A stretch of 64,000 nt of DNA from an uncultured Acidobacteriaceae bacterium (GTDB taxonomy: Bacteria > Acidobacteriota > Terriglobia > Terriglobales > Acidobacteriaceae), in contig CAINJJ010000035.1 in the NCBI GenBank assembly GCA_903849645.1, forward strand, positions 62,001 through 126,000, in the 5' to 3' direction. How positions within the stretch are numbered: the stretch's first letter is position 1; each line of letters starts with the position of its first letter. Made by a program: the position numbers and the translations under genes. This document shows positions 61,824 to 64,000 of the stretch, in pieces. The notes beneath the pieces were generated by a model that worked only from the letters and a program-made list of their open reading frames with translations, searched no databases and had not been told where the DNA came from.

Positions 61824-62879
61824 CTAATTGATCAAGCCATCTTCATTGGGCCCAAACAGGTTCATGCCCGCCGCCATCGACGCGGAAATTGCCGCCAGCG
61901 CCTCGGCCAGTTGAGCTTGCGTTCTTTCCAGGCTGGCGGGGTCGTCATTGAGCGCTTCTTGCCCGTCGAACCCCTGCACGCTGCGGCTGATCTGCCGCGC
62001 CAGGCTTTGGAACACTTCGATCGTGAGCGGATCAAAGGCCTGCGTCCGCGGCGAGTACACAACCAATGCCCCGCGCGCGCCGGTCGCCGTCAACATCGGC
62101 ACCGTGACCGCCGAGCGAATCCCGGCCTTCCTGGCCCGTTCACGCCATGGCGTGAAGATCGAGAGTGCCTCGGAGTCATGCATCACCTGCACCGCGTTCG
62201 TACGCAGGCTGACCCCCAAAGGACCAGCGCCCCGCGGGTCCGCGTCAGACCAGCTCAGGCTCAATGCGTCCAGATACGCCAGTGCGCTCCCCGCCGCCGC
62301 CGCGGTTCCAATCGGCTTCCCTTCGCTGTCTCCCGCAACCGCTATCCAGGCCAGCGAATAGATCGACTGGCGGGCAATCGCATCACAAATCTTCTGGAAA
62401 AGCTCATTGGAAAAACGCGCTTCGCCAAAGACCGCGGCCGATCCGGAATAAGCCGCCAGCGCCCAGTTCTGGTTCAGGTAGCGATGTTCAAAAACCTCTC
62501 TGTCCGTCAGGTCTTCCATCTGATAAATGGCCATCATCCTGCCGTTCATCTCAAAGGTCGACATCGCCGAGATCGCCACGTTGACCAGGCTGCCTTCCTT
62601 GCGCTGGATCTGGATTCCGCCGCCAGTCGATTGCTGACCATCGCCGGTTTCATACACAGCGTCAAGCCTCGAACGCAAGTGCTCGGGGTGAAGAAATGCC
62701 CTCTCAATCCCCGAAAGCTCTCTCCGGCTGTACCCAGTCAGTGCCTCGGCCGCCGGGTTTCCGTCCACAATGATTCCGGTCTCCAAATCAACCAAAACCA
62801 TCGCAGCGCGTGCGATAACCCAGGAGAGAGTTTCCAGACCGGGGCGCCATTGCGAGTCGAACTTGCTGTGTAATTGCAT
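61824..62879 (-). CDS. PAS-GAF sensory protein without an output domain
   Basis: 351 residues. PAS domain about 20-130 (ARAAMVLVDLETGIIVDGNPAAEALTGYSRRELSG, then VNVAISAMSTFEMNGRMMAIYQMEDLTDRE), then a GAF domain about 150-310 (FSNELFQKICDAIARQSIYSLAWIAVAGDSEG ... AGIRSAVTVPMLTATGARGALVVYSPRTQAFDP). The C-terminal 40 residues are helical (RTQAQLAEALAAISASMAAGM). There is no kinase, GGDEF or HTH domain, so it would act through protein contact. No partner gene adjoins it. Confidence 0.78.
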   Translation of the reverse strand: MQLHSKFDSQWRPGLETLSWVIARAAMVLVDLETGIIVDGNPAAEALTGYSRRELSGIERAFLHPEHLRSRLDAVYETGDGQQSTGGGIQIQRKEGSLVNVAISAMSTFEMNGRMMAIYQMEDLTDREVFEHRYLNQNWALAAYSGSAAVFGEARFSNELFQKICDAIARQSIYSLAWIAVAGDSEGKPIGTAAAAGSALAYLDALSLSWSDADPRGAGPLGVSLRTNAVQVMHDSEALSIFTPWRERARKAGIRSAVTVPMLTATGARGALVVYSPRTQAFDPLTIEVFQSLARQISRSVQGFDGQEALNDDPASLERTQAQLAEALAAISASMAAGMNLFGPNEDGLIN

Positions 62880-63025
62880 AAAAGTACCTCAAGAGTACCT
62901 AAACGGGTCTCCGAATGCACCTGAACTTTTGTTCATTTGCAACGGGTCAAATTCCCGGTCCCACGGCGCGCGCCGCCCACCCAAACCAGGCATGAACTGC
63001 AAAGTCGCTCACCGATGCCGGACGT

Positions 63026-64000
<975 letters not shown>

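Overview
The window looks like a GC-rich chromosomal segment from an Acidobacteriota bacterium, most likely class Terriglobia. This rests on an Oar-like TonB-dependent receptor with an N-terminal carboxypeptidase-regulatory domain, a TPR regulator with an excisionase-like helix-turn-helix, polymer-forming and 'TGSGN' repeat surface proteins, and many short intergenic palindromes. No rRNA, tRNA, CRISPR array, prophage or conjugative element was seen. The only mobile-element trace is a decayed IS701-type transposase fragment near 7.5-8.05 kb. The taxonomic call is inference from gene content; no search was run.

Layout. 0-6.3 kb: 5' part of carA (minus), then a GT2 glycosyltransferase overlapping a multi-spanning GT-C-like membrane protein, then a two-gene split KdpD-like sensor whose kinase half lacks the phosphoacceptor histidine. 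6.3-9.3 kb: repeats, a small secreted protein, the IS remnant. 8.2-12.7 kb (minus): GH78 alpha-L-rhamnosidase and RhaT symporter. 12.9-20.3 kb: rdgB, sdhCAB, uvrB, a pseudo-receiver protein, a DinB-fold protein. 20.4-28.3 kb: cytochrome c maturation genes (ccmF, ccmH, a CcmI-like anchor, a carboxypeptidase-regulatory membrane protein), htpX, a DUF4149-like protein, ychF, a ZIP transporter. 28.6-30.9 kb: a second GT2 / GT-C-like pair, paralogous to the first. 31-37.3 kb: lgt, hpt, a TPR regulator, deoC, a GAF-GAF-PP2C phosphatase. 37.4-38.1 kb: a Doc/AbrB toxin-antitoxin pair with a visible promoter-operator. 38.2-49.5 kb: a CorC-type CBS protein, an orphan HlyD adaptor, surface and secreted proteins, an esterase, a phosphoglycolate phosphatase, an Oar-like receptor, a TIGR01777 epimerase. 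49.5-51.8 kb (minus): a small secreted protein and a cheY-MCP pair. 52.2-54.7 kb: rmlBAC. 54.9-64 kb: a deoxyhypusine-synthase-like gene, a lipoprotein glycoside hydrolase, a radical SAM protein, a Tat-exported GH28 enzyme, a PAS-GAF protein, and a RibBA-like protein with altered catalytic motifs, cut by the window end.

Themes. L-rhamnose appears twice: scavenging (GH78 + RhaT, with GH28 acting on pectin-like chains) and synthesis of dTDP-rhamnose (rmlBAC; rmlD not in the window). Several proteins keep a catalytic fold but lose key residues: a histidine kinase (His to Arg), a receiver (Asp to Ser, Lys to Ser), and a RibBA-like protein. Intergenic space is unusually structured: four arrays of 7-bp tandem repeats just upstream of sdhA, uvrB, the DUF4149 gene and ychF; a dimeric repeat of about 90-105 bp at two loci; two other hairpin families; and a 98-bp tandem duplication that begins inside a stop codon. 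The best candidates for something undescribed are the repeated GT2/GT-C module, the split KdpD with a non-canonical H-box, and the heptamer arrays.
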